Shown here piece after piece: positions 8,027 to 16,800 of a stretch of DNA of 35,544 nt. Each line of letters starts with the position of its first letter. The first letter of the stretch is position 1. The position numbers and the translations under genes were made by a program. The notes beneath the pieces are model-generated. The model saw nothing but the letters and a program-made list of their open reading frames with translations. It ran no database searches and was not told the DNA's origin. Source of the DNA: Bacillota bacterium (lineage in GTDB: Bacteria; Bacillota; Clostridia; Peptostreptococcales; Anaerovoracaceae); assembly GCA_016283945.1 (NCBI GenBank), contig JAEENW010000011.1:1-35544 (forward strand), read 5' to 3'.

Positions 8027-8786
8027 GGTTCCTAAGCTTCTTCTCCGCCTCGGCTTCCCTGAGATATTCGGGCTCTGCGGTGTAGCAGTCCTTGAGATCT
8101 CCCTTCGCGAAGAGAACAGCGGCGAGCCTCGCGGCGTTCTCCGCGGTCTGGAAGCGCTCCCCCTCGGGCGCGAAGACCGCGTCCGGGAAGGCGGCTGTAA
8201 TCCTGTCGCGGAATTTGGCGGTGCCGTCGCCGAAGAAGACGAGCCTTTCCGGGCGGGCGGAGCCTGAGACCTGCGTCCCGTCCTGAACGCTGACCCCCGC
8301 TTCACGGGCGGAGGCTTCCAGTGCGCCCTTCAGCTGAGCGAGGAACTCGTCCGCTCCCGCGGCCTCCTCGCGCACGAGCTCGGTGTAAGCTCCCTCCCCG
8401 TCTATCCTGTAGGCGGCGGCGTAGGTCTGATCGCGCCTCGCGTCGAACATCGGACAGGCGATATCCCCGGGATGCAGGCACTTCGCCCAGGCGAAGCTCT
8501 CCAGAGTCGGGACCTCGATCACGGGCTTGTCCCAGATCTGGGCCAGCGCCTTTGCGGTCGCGAGGCCTATGCGCACCCCCGTGAAGGAGCCCGGTCCCCT
8601 CGACACTGCGACCGCGCTGAGCTCTGAGGGCTCTGCGCCTTCCTCCGCAAGCAGCCTCTTGACCATGGGAGCGATCTCCTCGAGGTGCGAGTAATCGGTC
8701 TTGTTTATCATCAGCCTCGCTCTCTCCCCGTCAAACAGGGCGCAGGAGCAGAGCGGTCCGGTCGTATCGACAGCGAGTATCAGCAT
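8010..8786 (-). CDS. tsaB: tRNA threonylcarbamoyladenosine biosynthesis protein TsaB
   Basis: 258 residues, an inactive paralogue of TsaD that scaffolds the t6A complex. The N-terminus MLILAVDTTGPLCSCALFDG has the ASKHA phosphate-1 motif. SRGPGSFTGVRIGLATAKAL is the diagnostic TsaB motif near residue 65. The C-terminal half is less conserved, as usual. The start overlaps the tsaE stop by 7 bases, and the 3' end overlaps rimI. TsaB dimerises with TsaD and binds TsaE. Confidence 0.95.
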   Translation of the reverse strand: MLILAVDTTGPLCSCALFDGERARLMINKTDYSHLEEIAPMVKRLLAEEGAEPSELSAVAVSRGPGSFTGVRIGLATAKALAQIWDKPVIEVPTLESFAWAKCLHPGDIACPMFDARRDQTYAAAYRIDGEGAYTELVREEAAGADEFLAQLKGALEASAREAGVSVQDGTQVSGSARPERLVFFGDGTAKFRDRITAAFPDAVFAPEGERFQTAENAARLAAVLFAKGDLKDCYTAEPEYLREAEAEKKLRNHELGR

Positions 8787-9205
8787 GTCAGCGTAAGGAT
8801 CCTTTCGTTATCGTCCTCTCCGTATTCGAGCCTTATGCGGACGGCGCTCTCGGGGAGCATGCCGTCTTCGAGGAGCTCAGCCCACTCTATCAGGCAGGCG
8901 CCGTCGCCTCCGACGTAGTCCTCGAAGCCTATCTCGAAGAGCTCGTCCGCGTCGTGCACTCTGTACACGTCAAAATGATACAGCGGGAGCCTTCCTCCCC
9001 TGTATTCGCGGACTATGGTGAAGGTCGGGCTGGTGACCTCCTCCCGTATTCCGAGCCCCTCCGCGACAGCCTTGGTGAGGGTCGTCTTGCCCGCGCCCAG
9101 ATCTCCCGTGAGAGCTATCACGGTTCCGGGCGTAAGCCTCGCGGCGAGCTCCTTCCCGAACGCTCTGGTGGCCTCGGGGTCTTTCAGCACAAAAGTCTTT
9201 TCCAT
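8780..9205 (-). CDS. tsaE: tRNA threonylcarbamoyladenosine biosynthesis ATPase TsaE
   Basis: A 141-residue P-loop ATPase, usual TsaE length, that resets the TsaB-TsaD complex during t6A synthesis. Walker A GDLGAGKT is at 34-41, followed by TSPTFTIVREY and the YHFDVYR motif near residue 100, then LIEWAE. It is the first gene of the operon. Only a weak GGCGGA-like ribosome site precedes the ATG, and the likely transcription start lies about 8 bases upstream, so the leader is nearly absent. Confidence 0.95.
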   Translation of the reverse strand: MEKTFVLKDPEATRAFGKELAARLTPGTVIALTGDLGAGKTTLTKAVAEGLGIREEVTSPTFTIVREYRGGRLPLYHFDVYRVHDADELFEIGFEDYVGGDGACLIEWAELLEDGMLPESAVRIRLEYGEDDNERILTLTC

Positions 9206-9238
9206 AAATATCCGCCCCTATTATATTAGCAGGGGCGG
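9206..9238 (-). terminator. Terminator downstream of MFS gene 1
   Basis: CCGCCCCT (9212-9219) pairs with AGGGGCGG (9231-9238), loop 11 bases. On the minus strand the stem is followed by ATATTT. It sits between the MFS stop (9272) and the tsaE start (9205) and contains the tsaE -10 box in its loop. Confidence 0.65.
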
Positions 9239-9248
9239 GGAATTTCAA
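9220..9248 (-). promoter_or_regulatory. Promoter of tsaE-tsaB-rimI-tsaD inside a terminator loop
   Basis: On the minus strand: TTGAAA (9248-9243), 17-base spacer, TATAAT (9225-9220). The -10 box lies in the loop of the hairpin at 9212-9238 that ends the upstream MFS gene. The predicted start is near 9213, leaving about 8 bases before the tsaE ATG at 9205. Confidence 0.75.
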
Positions 9249-9271
9249 ACACTATGATATCTCAGCGCGGC

Positions 9272-10438
9272 TCAGGCCTTCTTCTCTCCCAGCAACCTTA
9301 TGGCCAGGGTGCCGATCGCGAGCAGCACGAAGGTCAGCATGAACAGCGCGGTGTAGCTTCCCGTGGCGTCGTAGATCAGCCCCGTGATCATGTAGTTGAC
9401 CGCGCCGGCCGCGCTTCCCACCGCTCCTATGACGCCTGAGTAGCTGATCTTCTCCCTCGGGTCGGCCGTAAACCAGCTCGCGATCGCGGGCAGCGCGACC
9501 GAGCCTATGGGCGCGAGGAAGAAGTTGTTCATGTAGACCAGCACGAGCATCACCGGGTGGATGAAGAACATCAGACCGACGGTGCTGACCGCCCCGCCGA
9601 AGAGCGATATGTACAGGCAGGTCCTCAGGCCGAGCCTGTCGAGCATGAAGCCGTAGCAGAACTTGCCCAGAGCCATCGCGACCATCGAGCCTGATGAGGC
9701 CATCGCCGCGGCGGACGAGCTGTAGCCGAGGTCTCTCATGTGCGGCGTGAGCACGCCGGAGACCATGCAGCCCACGAGGTTGAGGACCGCCATCCCGACG
9801 CACATCAGCAGGAGGTCCCTCGAAGCCCTTATCCTGACCTTCTCCCCCGCGGCCGCCCTGACTGCGCCCTTCCTCTCGTTGAACATCAGGAACGACGCGA
9901 GCAGCGAGACTCCGGCCAGCACGGCGGCTGAGGCCGCGAAGGCGGTCCTCCAGCCGGCGGACTCGATGACGGAGTTCACTACCGGCGAGAACAGGGCTCC
10001 TCCGACTCCTGTGCCTACCATCGCGATGCCCGCGGCGGTGTTCGCCTTCTCGGGGTACCACTGCGTGATGACTATGGAGACCGGAAGGGTAGAGGCCAGC
10101 GACATCGTGAAGCCGCAGACCGAATAGATCAGATAGAAGGGGAGCAGGCCGCGCGCCAGCGAGAGGCAGGAGTAGGCCGCGCCCATGACTGCGATGGCGC
10201 AGCGCTGCACCCTGACCGTCCCTAGCCTGTTGAAGAGCGAGGGGCCGATCACGGAGCCGAACATCGCCGAGAAGAACATGATGGTCTGGTTCAGCGTGTA
10301 CTGTCCGCGGGTGAAGCCGAGGTCGGCCGTGACCGGGACTATGTACTGGGCGAAGGTGTTGTACACGATGCCCATGGTGAAGGTCATAATTATGAAGCCG
10401 CCGGCGACAACGAGCCCGCGGCCTTTGCTCTCATTCAT
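9272..10438 (-). CDS. MFS transporter, paralogue 1
   Basis: A 388-residue integral membrane protein with about 12 hydrophobic segments in two halves and a charged central loop near residue 190-205, the Major Facilitator pattern. The N-half has FTRGQYTLNQT and NTAAGIAMVGTGVGGALFSP, the latter like the antiporter-type motif of the monocarboxylate / oxalate-formate carrier branch. GGAGGTGA is 5 bases before the ATG. It is the second of two tandem MFS genes and clearly paralogous to the upstream one (matching FTRGQ and NTA-GI-VG-G-GG segments). Substrate cannot be told from sequence; a small organic anion is a reasonable guess. Confidence 0.87.
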   Translation of the reverse strand: MNESKGRGLVVAGGFIIMTFTMGIVYNTFAQYIVPVTADLGFTRGQYTLNQTIMFFSAMFGSVIGPSLFNRLGTVRVQRCAIAVMGAAYSCLSLARGLLPFYLIYSVCGFTMSLASTLPVSIVITQWYPEKANTAAGIAMVGTGVGGALFSPVVNSVIESAGWRTAFAASAAVLAGVSLLASFLMFNERKGAVRAAAGEKVRIRASRDLLLMCVGMAVLNLVGCMVSGVLTPHMRDLGYSSSAAAMASSGSMVAMALGKFCYGFMLDRLGLRTCLYISLFGGAVSTVGLMFFIHPVMLVLVYMNNFFLAPIGSVALPAIASWFTADPREKISYSGVIGAVGSAAGAVNYMITGLIYDATGSYTALFMLTFVLLAIGTLAIRLLGEKKA

Positions 10439-10450
10439 AATGTCACCTCC

Positions 10451-10468
10451 GGCGGCTCAGGAGCCGCC
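10451..10468 (-). repeat. Hairpin between the two MFS genes
   Basis: GGCGGCTC and GAGCCGCC are perfect inverted arms separated by two bases, in the 45-base gap between the MFS genes and just upstream of the ribosome site. There is no T-run, so it more likely stabilises or processes the mRNA than ends it. Confidence 0.5.
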
Positions 10469-10483
10469 CGGCGCTCTTTCAGC

Positions 10484-11671
10484 CTAACCCTTGTTGAACA
10501 TCCTCTGCGCGACCGGCACGAGCAGCGTCACTATGACGGCGAGCACCGCGAATACGGGGACGTAGCTCCCGAAGATGTCGCGCACGTAGCCCGCGACGGT
10601 GGTGCTGAGCGCTCCTCCGACTGAGCCCATGGCCATTATCGCGCCCATGGTCTCGCTGAGGTTGTCGCCCCTGCTGAAGTAGCTCGCGACCGCCCTGATG
10701 CCGACGCTTCCGTAGGCGCAGGTCAGGCAGCAGGCGAGATATACCGGTACCAGCATGATGGGATTGAAGAAGAAGGTCATGCCCAGAAGGCCGATAACGC
10801 CGCAGATCTGGGAGATCATGAAGCACTTCTGTATGCCTATGCGGTCGAGCAGTATTCCGTAGATGAACTTGCCGACGGCGAGCACTATCATCGAGCCCGA
10901 GGAGACTAGCGCGGTGAAGGCCGGGCTGTAGCCTATGTCCCTGAGGTAGGGTACGGCCACGTACATGATGACGCAGCCGGTGAAGTTCATCGCCATGGAG
11001 ACGGCGCCGAAGCGGTAAGCCCTCGGGTCGACGGGGTTCTTGGCCTTCTTCGCCTCGGGGGCAGCCTTCTGCTCCTTCTCGGCGGCGAGAGCCTCGGGAT
11101 TCCTCTTGAGCAGTATGAAGGCAGGGATGCAGTTGATGATCAGGGCGGCGATGCCCATCACCCTGAAGGCGGTCCTCCAGCCGTAGCCGGTGATGACGCT
11201 GTTGACGATCACGTTGAGCAGCCCTCCGCCTATGCCGCTGCCTACGGCGGTGATGCCGATGGCGGTGTTGGCTCCGCTCCTGAACCACTCGCCTATGAGT
11301 ATGGCCATGGGCATGGAGCAGGTGAGGTTCATGCACATGCCCTCGAGGAAGGAGAGCAGGTAGAACTGCCAGAGCTGCGTGGCGCCGGACTCGATGATGT
11401 AGCAGGCGCTGCCGACCACCGCGGCGACTCTGACCACGTTGATCAGCCCGAGCTTCCTGTAGAGCTTGGGCGCGGTGAGGGAGCAGATGATCCCCGAGAT
11501 GAAGATCATGGTCTGCGCTATGGAGAACTGGCCCCTCGTAAATCCGAGATCCTCGGTTATGGGGATGATGTACAGCGAGAAGCAGTTGGAGTAGAGTCCC
11601 ATGGTCATGAAGAAGAACAGGAATCCTCCCGCGACTATGAGCCACTTTCTGTTTTCAGCTTTACTGTTCAT
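10484..11671 (-). CDS. MFS transporter, paralogue 2
   Basis: 395 residues, about 12 membrane segments, with a Lys/Glu/Ala-rich central cytoplasmic loop at roughly 195-220. FTRGQFSIAQT and NTAIGITAVGSGIGGGLLNV line up with the downstream paralogue. AAGGAA precedes the ATG. It follows the acyl carrier protein gene but is separated from it by a terminator hairpin, so its own promoter or read-through must drive it. The pair may carry related substrates or work as importer and exporter. Function beyond the MFS fold is not claimed. Confidence 0.87.
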   Translation of the reverse strand: MNSKAENRKWLIVAGGFLFFFMTMGLYSNCFSLYIIPITEDLGFTRGQFSIAQTMIFISGIICSLTAPKLYRKLGLINVVRVAAVVGSACYIIESGATQLWQFYLLSFLEGMCMNLTCSMPMAILIGEWFRSGANTAIGITAVGSGIGGGLLNVIVNSVITGYGWRTAFRVMGIAALIINCIPAFILLKRNPEALAAEKEQKAAPEAKKAKNPVDPRAYRFGAVSMAMNFTGCVIMYVAVPYLRDIGYSPAFTALVSSGSMIVLAVGKFIYGILLDRIGIQKCFMISQICGVIGLLGMTFFFNPIMLVPVYLACCLTCAYGSVGIRAVASYFSRGDNLSETMGAIMAMGSVGGALSTTVAGYVRDIFGSYVPVFAVLAVIVTLLVPVAQRMFNKG

Positions 11672-11697
11672 TAGCGTTCCTTTTCCGTCAAATTAAA

Positions 11698-11717
11698 GAG
11701 CCTTGATCACAAGGCTC
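11698..11717 (-). terminator. Terminator after acyl carrier protein gene
   Basis: GAGCCTTG ATCA CAAGGCTC is a perfect 8-bp stem with a 4-base loop. On the minus strand it is followed by TTTAATTT. It lies 29 bases past the acpP stop and just before the MFS ribosome site. Confidence 0.75.
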
Positions 11718-11746
11718 CTTTTCTGCGTATTCAGTTGCCGGTGCGT

Positions 11747-11977
11747 CTACTGAGCATTGTCCTCAACGAACTTGACGAGATTGCTCACGAGCTTGAACTG
11801 CTCGGCCTGATCGTCAGGGATCTCGATGTCGAACGTCTCCTCGATAGCCATGATGATCTCGACCGCGTCCAGGGAGTCGGCCTCCAGGTCCTTGGTGAGA
11901 TTGGTGTCCATGGTGATATCGCTCGGATCGACGTCGAGCTGCTGGGCAATGATCTGCTGGATCTTTTCAAAGATCAT
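11747..11977 (-). CDS. acpP: Acyl carrier protein
   Basis: A 76-residue acidic protein, the normal ACP size. The phosphopantetheine site is Ser35 in LEADSLDAVEI. It carries growing acyl chains on a 4'-phosphopantetheine arm in type II fatty acid synthesis. GGAGGT sits 7 bases before ATG 11977; the frame continues 37 codons upstream but without a ribosome site, and the promoter lies inside that extension. No fab genes are adjacent, which is less common for acpP in Bacillota. Flanked upstream by the ABC-F gene and downstream by MFS transporters. Confidence 0.96.
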   Translation of the reverse strand: MIFEKIQQIIAQQLDVDPSDITMDTNLTKDLEADSLDAVEIIMAIEETFDIEIPDDQAEQFKLVSNLVKFVEDNAQ

Positions 11978-12033
11978 TGTTTTACCTCCGATTTGACATG
12001 AGGATCCGAAGGGGATCCCTAAATTACTGTACC

Positions 12034-12062
12034 AGTATAGAGGAGAGTTATGTAGATTGCAA
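12034..12062 (-). promoter_or_regulatory. Promoter of acpP
   Basis: On the minus strand: TTGCAA (12062-12057), 17-base spacer, TATACT (12039-12034). Transcription would start near 12027, about 50 bases before the ATG. The leader contains GGATCC twice (near 12003 and 12013), giving a small hairpin. Confidence 0.75.
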
Positions 12063-12097
12063 GGATTTTTCTGTGTAATTTCAATCAATTCCGGCTT

Positions 12098-13978
<1,881 letters not shown>

Positions 13979-14151
13979 GGGCTGTATGATATCATATTTT
14001 GCGCCCGCGCGCCACAGTGCGGGCGTTATTGAGCGGGGACCCGCGGCTGTTTTCGGGGGAGCAGGCGCCCAGCGCTCCGGCGCCTCCCGCCCTGTTCAAG
14101 AAGACGCTGCTGTGGTAAAATCTTTCAGAGGAAATATCCCCGCGGGAAGGC

Positions 14152-14185
14152 GAAAAAATGCCCGCCTCCCATGCGGGAAGCGGGC
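14152..14185 (-). terminator. Terminator of the ferredoxin gene
   Basis: GCCCGCCTCCC and GGGAAGCGGGC (14160-14185, one mismatch) form a long stem with an ATGC loop; on the minus strand it is followed by ATTTTTTCG. It lies 37 bases past the ferredoxin stop. Confidence 0.88.
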
Positions 14186-14221
14186 GTGCCTTCGTTCTTA
14201 TATTCGATTTAAACTATCGAA

Positions 14222-14392
14222 CTAAGCCTGCTCAGGGGCTCCTACGGGGCAAACGTTGGCGCAGTTGCCGCACTCGATGCACTTTTCGGCGTCGATGACG
14301 TACTTGCCGTCTCCCTCGGAGATGGCTTCTACGGGGCACTCGGCAGCGCAGGCGCCGCAGGCGAGGCAAGCATCAGAAATTACAAATGCCAT
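14222..14392 (-). CDS. 2[4Fe-4S] ferredoxin
   Basis: A 56-residue clostridial-type ferredoxin, too short for many gene callers. Two Cys clusters are visible: CLACGACAAECP (Cys9, 12, 15, 19) and CIECGNCANVCP (Cys38, 41, 44, 48), each CxxCxxCxxxCP, which binds two [4Fe-4S] clusters. It acts as a soluble low-potential electron carrier for pyruvate oxidoreductase, hydrogenase and similar enzymes of anaerobes. AGGAGG lies 8 bases before the ATG. It is a single-gene unit with its own promoter and terminator. Confidence 0.96.
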   Translation of the reverse strand: MAFVISDACLACGACAAECPVEAISEGDGKYVIDAEKCIECGNCANVCPVGAPEQA

Positions 14393-14440
14393 AGTTGTTT
14401 CCTCCTATATGACTACCAAGGCTGAAATTTCAAACCATAA

Positions 14441-14468
14441 ATAATATAGCAAAAAAGAGGACTGTCAA
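14441..14468 (-). promoter_or_regulatory. Promoter of the ferredoxin gene
   Basis: On the minus strand: consensus TTGACA (14468-14463), 16-base spacer, TATTAT (14446-14441). Start expected near 14434, about 42 bases before the ATG. It is divergent from the P-loop gene that begins the TIR/RyR cassette. Confidence 0.8.
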
Positions 14469-14526
14469 CAAGGAGTATTCGTCAAATTTGAGTGAAGCTC
14501 CTGAGATGACGCGGAGAAGAACTGAA

Positions 14527-15342
14527 ATGACCATTTACGGACTGTCGGGAAGATCGGGGACCGGAAAGAGCTACCGCGCGGCTGAGCTGTGCGGGCGCCT
14601 GGGGATCGAGGCCATCATCGACGACGGGCTCTTCATATATCAGAACGAGGTCCACGGGATCTCGGCTAAGAAGCAGCCGACGAAGATAGGCGCGGTCAAG
14701 TGCGCTCTCTTCACGGACGACGCGCACAGGGACTCCGTGGCGAAGAGCATAGAGGAGGCCGCTCCCGGGAGCATACTTATACTGGGGACCTCCGACCGCA
14801 TGGTGAGGAACATAGCAGAAAGGCTGGGGCTTCCCGAGCCCTCGGAGATCATCCACATAGAGGAGATCGCGACGCAGGACGAGATGAAGAAGGCCCGCGA
14901 CAGCCGCGACGGCTCGGGGACTCACGTCATACCGGCGCCGACCTTCCAGGTTAAGAAGCAGTTCAGCGGATACTTCCTCGACCCCAAGAGGGGCTTCCGC
15001 TCGGTGCTCGACCGCGCCGACGTGCCCCACGACAAGACCATAGTGAGACCGACTTACAGCTACCTCGGGAGCTTCAGCATATCTGACAAGGTCATAAGCG
15101 ATATCGCCGAGCACTTCGCGGAGCGCACGGACGGGATAGCCGAGGTCCTCTGGGTCGCGAGCGCCACCGGCGACGAGGGCACCTACGTGAGGATCATAGT
15201 CCGGGCAGAGTACGGGAAGAACGCGAGGAGCGCAGCGCTTGAGCTCCAGCGCCGGATAAGCGAGGGCGTCGCCTTTATGACGGCCTTCAACGTGCTCGGG
15301 GTGGAGGTCGAGATCCGCGATTTCAAGTTCGCTGATATGTGA
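14527..15342 (+). CDS. P-loop NTPase with Asp23/Gls24-like C-terminal domain
   Basis: 271 residues from ATG 14527. The N-terminus YGLSGRSGTGKS has Walker A at residues 8-15, followed by an IIDDG segment and a hydrophobic strand GSILILGTSDRM as the Walker B region. The last 75 or so residues (from SFSISDKVISDIAEHFAERTDG) resemble the Asp23/Gls24 envelope-stress fold: an ISDxVI start, alternating strands, and a closing VLGVEVEIRDFKF strand. This assignment is by eye. Upstream in-frame starts exist at TTG 14488 and ATG 14506; 14527 fits the usual position of a P-loop close to the N-terminus and has GGAG upstream. It is 12 bases before the RyR-domain gene. Its function is unknown; a regulator or chaperone of the following genes is possible, as is an unrelated neighbour. 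Confidence 0.75.
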   Translation: MTIYGLSGRSGTGKSYRAAELCGRLGIEAIIDDGLFIYQNEVHGISAKKQPTKIGAVKCALFTDDAHRDSVAKSIEEAAPGSILILGTSDRMVRNIAERLGLPEPSEIIHIEEIATQDEMKKARDSRDGSGTHVIPAPTFQVKKQFSGYFLDPKRGFRSVLDRADVPHDKTIVRPTYSYLGSFSISDKVISDIAEHFAERTDGIAEVLWVASATGDEGTYVRIIVRAEYGKNARSAALELQRRISEGVAFMTAFNVLGVEVEIRDFKFADM

Positions 15343-15354
15343 CGGAGAAAAGCA

Positions 15355-16767
15355 ATGAAGAACAACAGAGCGCTGAAGCTTATAATATTCCTCCTCCCGC
15401 TGATCTGCGGGACCGCGGGCTTCGTCTCGGCGGGCGAGAGGCTGCTGGATTCCATGTTCTTCTGCGTGCAGATGTACGTGCTGAACTACCCGTACATCCC
15501 GCCTAACGCCCTGGTGGAGATTGCGCGCTGGACGGCCCCCTTTGTGTCCGCCTACAGCGTGCTGATGATCGCTTCCACGGTCAGAGAGAGGCTGAAGGAC
15601 ATGATCAGAAGCCGCAGGCCGGATTCCGTCGCCGTATACGGGCCGGAGGAGCTGAGAGCGCCTCTCCTTGCGGCGCTCGGAAAGCGCGGCGTAGCGGGCG
15701 GGACCGCCCCCTCGCGGGCCGCCGGCCACATACTGCTCTGGGACGAGGAGGAGAACCTCCGCTTTCTGGAGAGGAACAGGGACGCGCTCGCCGGAAAGGA
15801 CGTCTATCTGAAGAGCAGCTCCCTCCCCGCGCAGGCGGCCGCCGGCGCTCAGCTCCACATCTTCTGCCCGGAGGAGACCGCGGCGAGGCTCTACTGGAAG
15901 GAGCGCTGCCTCTATGAGGATTCACTCGCGCGGGGCCACCGCATGAGCGTCGTCATCATCGGCTTCGGCAGGCTCGGAAGCGGGCTACTAAGCTTCGGGT
16001 TGCAGAACAACATATTCTCGCCGGAGCAGCGGATAGAATACCACGTCTTCGGCGGAGATCCCTCATATCTCAAGATACATCACGAACTGAACGGGCTGCG
16101 GGACGCGGTCATCTTCCACAGTGAGCCCTGGGAGGACAGCCTTCCCCTGCTCGAGGAAGCCGGACGCGTCATAGTCCTTCAGCAGGAGGGGCAGACGGAG
16201 CTGCTCTCCCGCATGCTGCTCGCGCTCAAGGCGCGACGGATAGACGTCTTTTCCGCCGGAGAGGCCGGGCTAGGGATACTGGGCGGGGACAGGATAAACT
16301 GCTTCCCGTGGACCGAGGCAGCCTTCAGGCCTGAGAACATACTGAGCGAGGAGCTCTACCGCCGCGCGAAGGCGCTCAACCTGCGCTATGCCCACCTCTA
16401 TCAGGGAGTTCAGGAGACGGAGGAGGCGCTGGACGCCGAGTGGGAGAAGCTCGATACCTTCACCCGCTATTCGAATATAAGCTCCGCGGATTATCACGAG
16501 GTCCGGCTGAGGATGCTCGAGGCTATGGGCGAGCCCGCCGACGCCGGCGCGATATCGCCCGGGCGCATGGAGCTGCTCGCGGAGCTCGAGCACATGCGCT
16601 GGTGCCGCTACCACCTGCTGAACAACTGGAGCTATGGCGTTCCCGAAGGCGGAAAGAACAAGGACGCCGCGCGGCGCGTGCACCGCGACCTGAAGTCCTA
16701 CGCGGAGCTCAGCGAGGCGGAGAAGCAGAAGGACCGCGACGCCGTGAGGGTGATGCTGGAGCTGTGA
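15355..16767 (+). CDS. Membrane-anchored Rossmann-fold protein with C-terminal RyR domain
   Basis: 470 residues in at least three parts. Residues 8-26 and 57-75 are hydrophobic membrane segments. A Rossmann-like domain starts at Met197 with VVIIGFGRLGSG (GxGxxG at 203-208), resembling TrkA-N/RCK nucleotide-binding folds. Residues 405-470 match the RyR domain: ELEHMRWCRYHLLNNWSYG, then a charged gap, then an HRDLKSYAELSEAEKQKDRD segment, close to the ryanodine-receptor repeat pattern (W-R-x5-GW-YG...L-PY-L-E-EK-YDR). In bacteria RyR domains occur in signalling and conflict proteins, often with TIR or SLOG-type partners. No K+ selectivity filter is present. It lies between the P-loop gene and the TIR gene, 33 bases before the latter. 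Confidence 0.82.
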   Translation: MKNNRALKLIIFLLPLICGTAGFVSAGERLLDSMFFCVQMYVLNYPYIPPNALVEIARWTAPFVSAYSVLMIASTVRERLKDMIRSRRPDSVAVYGPEELRAPLLAALGKRGVAGGTAPSRAAGHILLWDEEENLRFLERNRDALAGKDVYLKSSSLPAQAAAGAQLHIFCPEETAARLYWKERCLYEDSLARGHRMSVVIIGFGRLGSGLLSFGLQNNIFSPEQRIEYHVFGGDPSYLKIHHELNGLRDAVIFHSEPWEDSLPLLEEAGRVIVLQQEGQTELLSRMLLALKARRIDVFSAGEAGLGILGGDRINCFPWTEAAFRPENILSEELYRRAKALNLRYAHLYQGVQETEEALDAEWEKLDTFTRYSNISSADYHEVRLRMLEAMGEPADAGAISPGRMELLAELEHMRWCRYHLLNNWSYGVPEGGKNKDAARRVHRDLKSYAELSEAEKQKDRDAVRVMLEL

Positions 16768-16800
16768 TGGAGCGGCCCGGAGCGGCCGTGTGAGGTGAAT

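Noticed and set aside
8027..8305. 93-codon N-terminal extension of rimI
   Set aside because: It is out-of-frame sequence within tsaB, rich in Ser/Arg/Pro. The start at 8026 is better supported.
14029..14120. Possible small gene between the ABC-F gene and the ferredoxin terminator
   Set aside because: No ribosome site and no conserved-looking product; the region reads as plain intergenic sequence.
15355..16767. Calling the RyR protein a potassium channel
   Set aside because: Two membrane segments and a TrkA-N-like fold suggested it, but no TVGYG-type filter or pore helix is visible.
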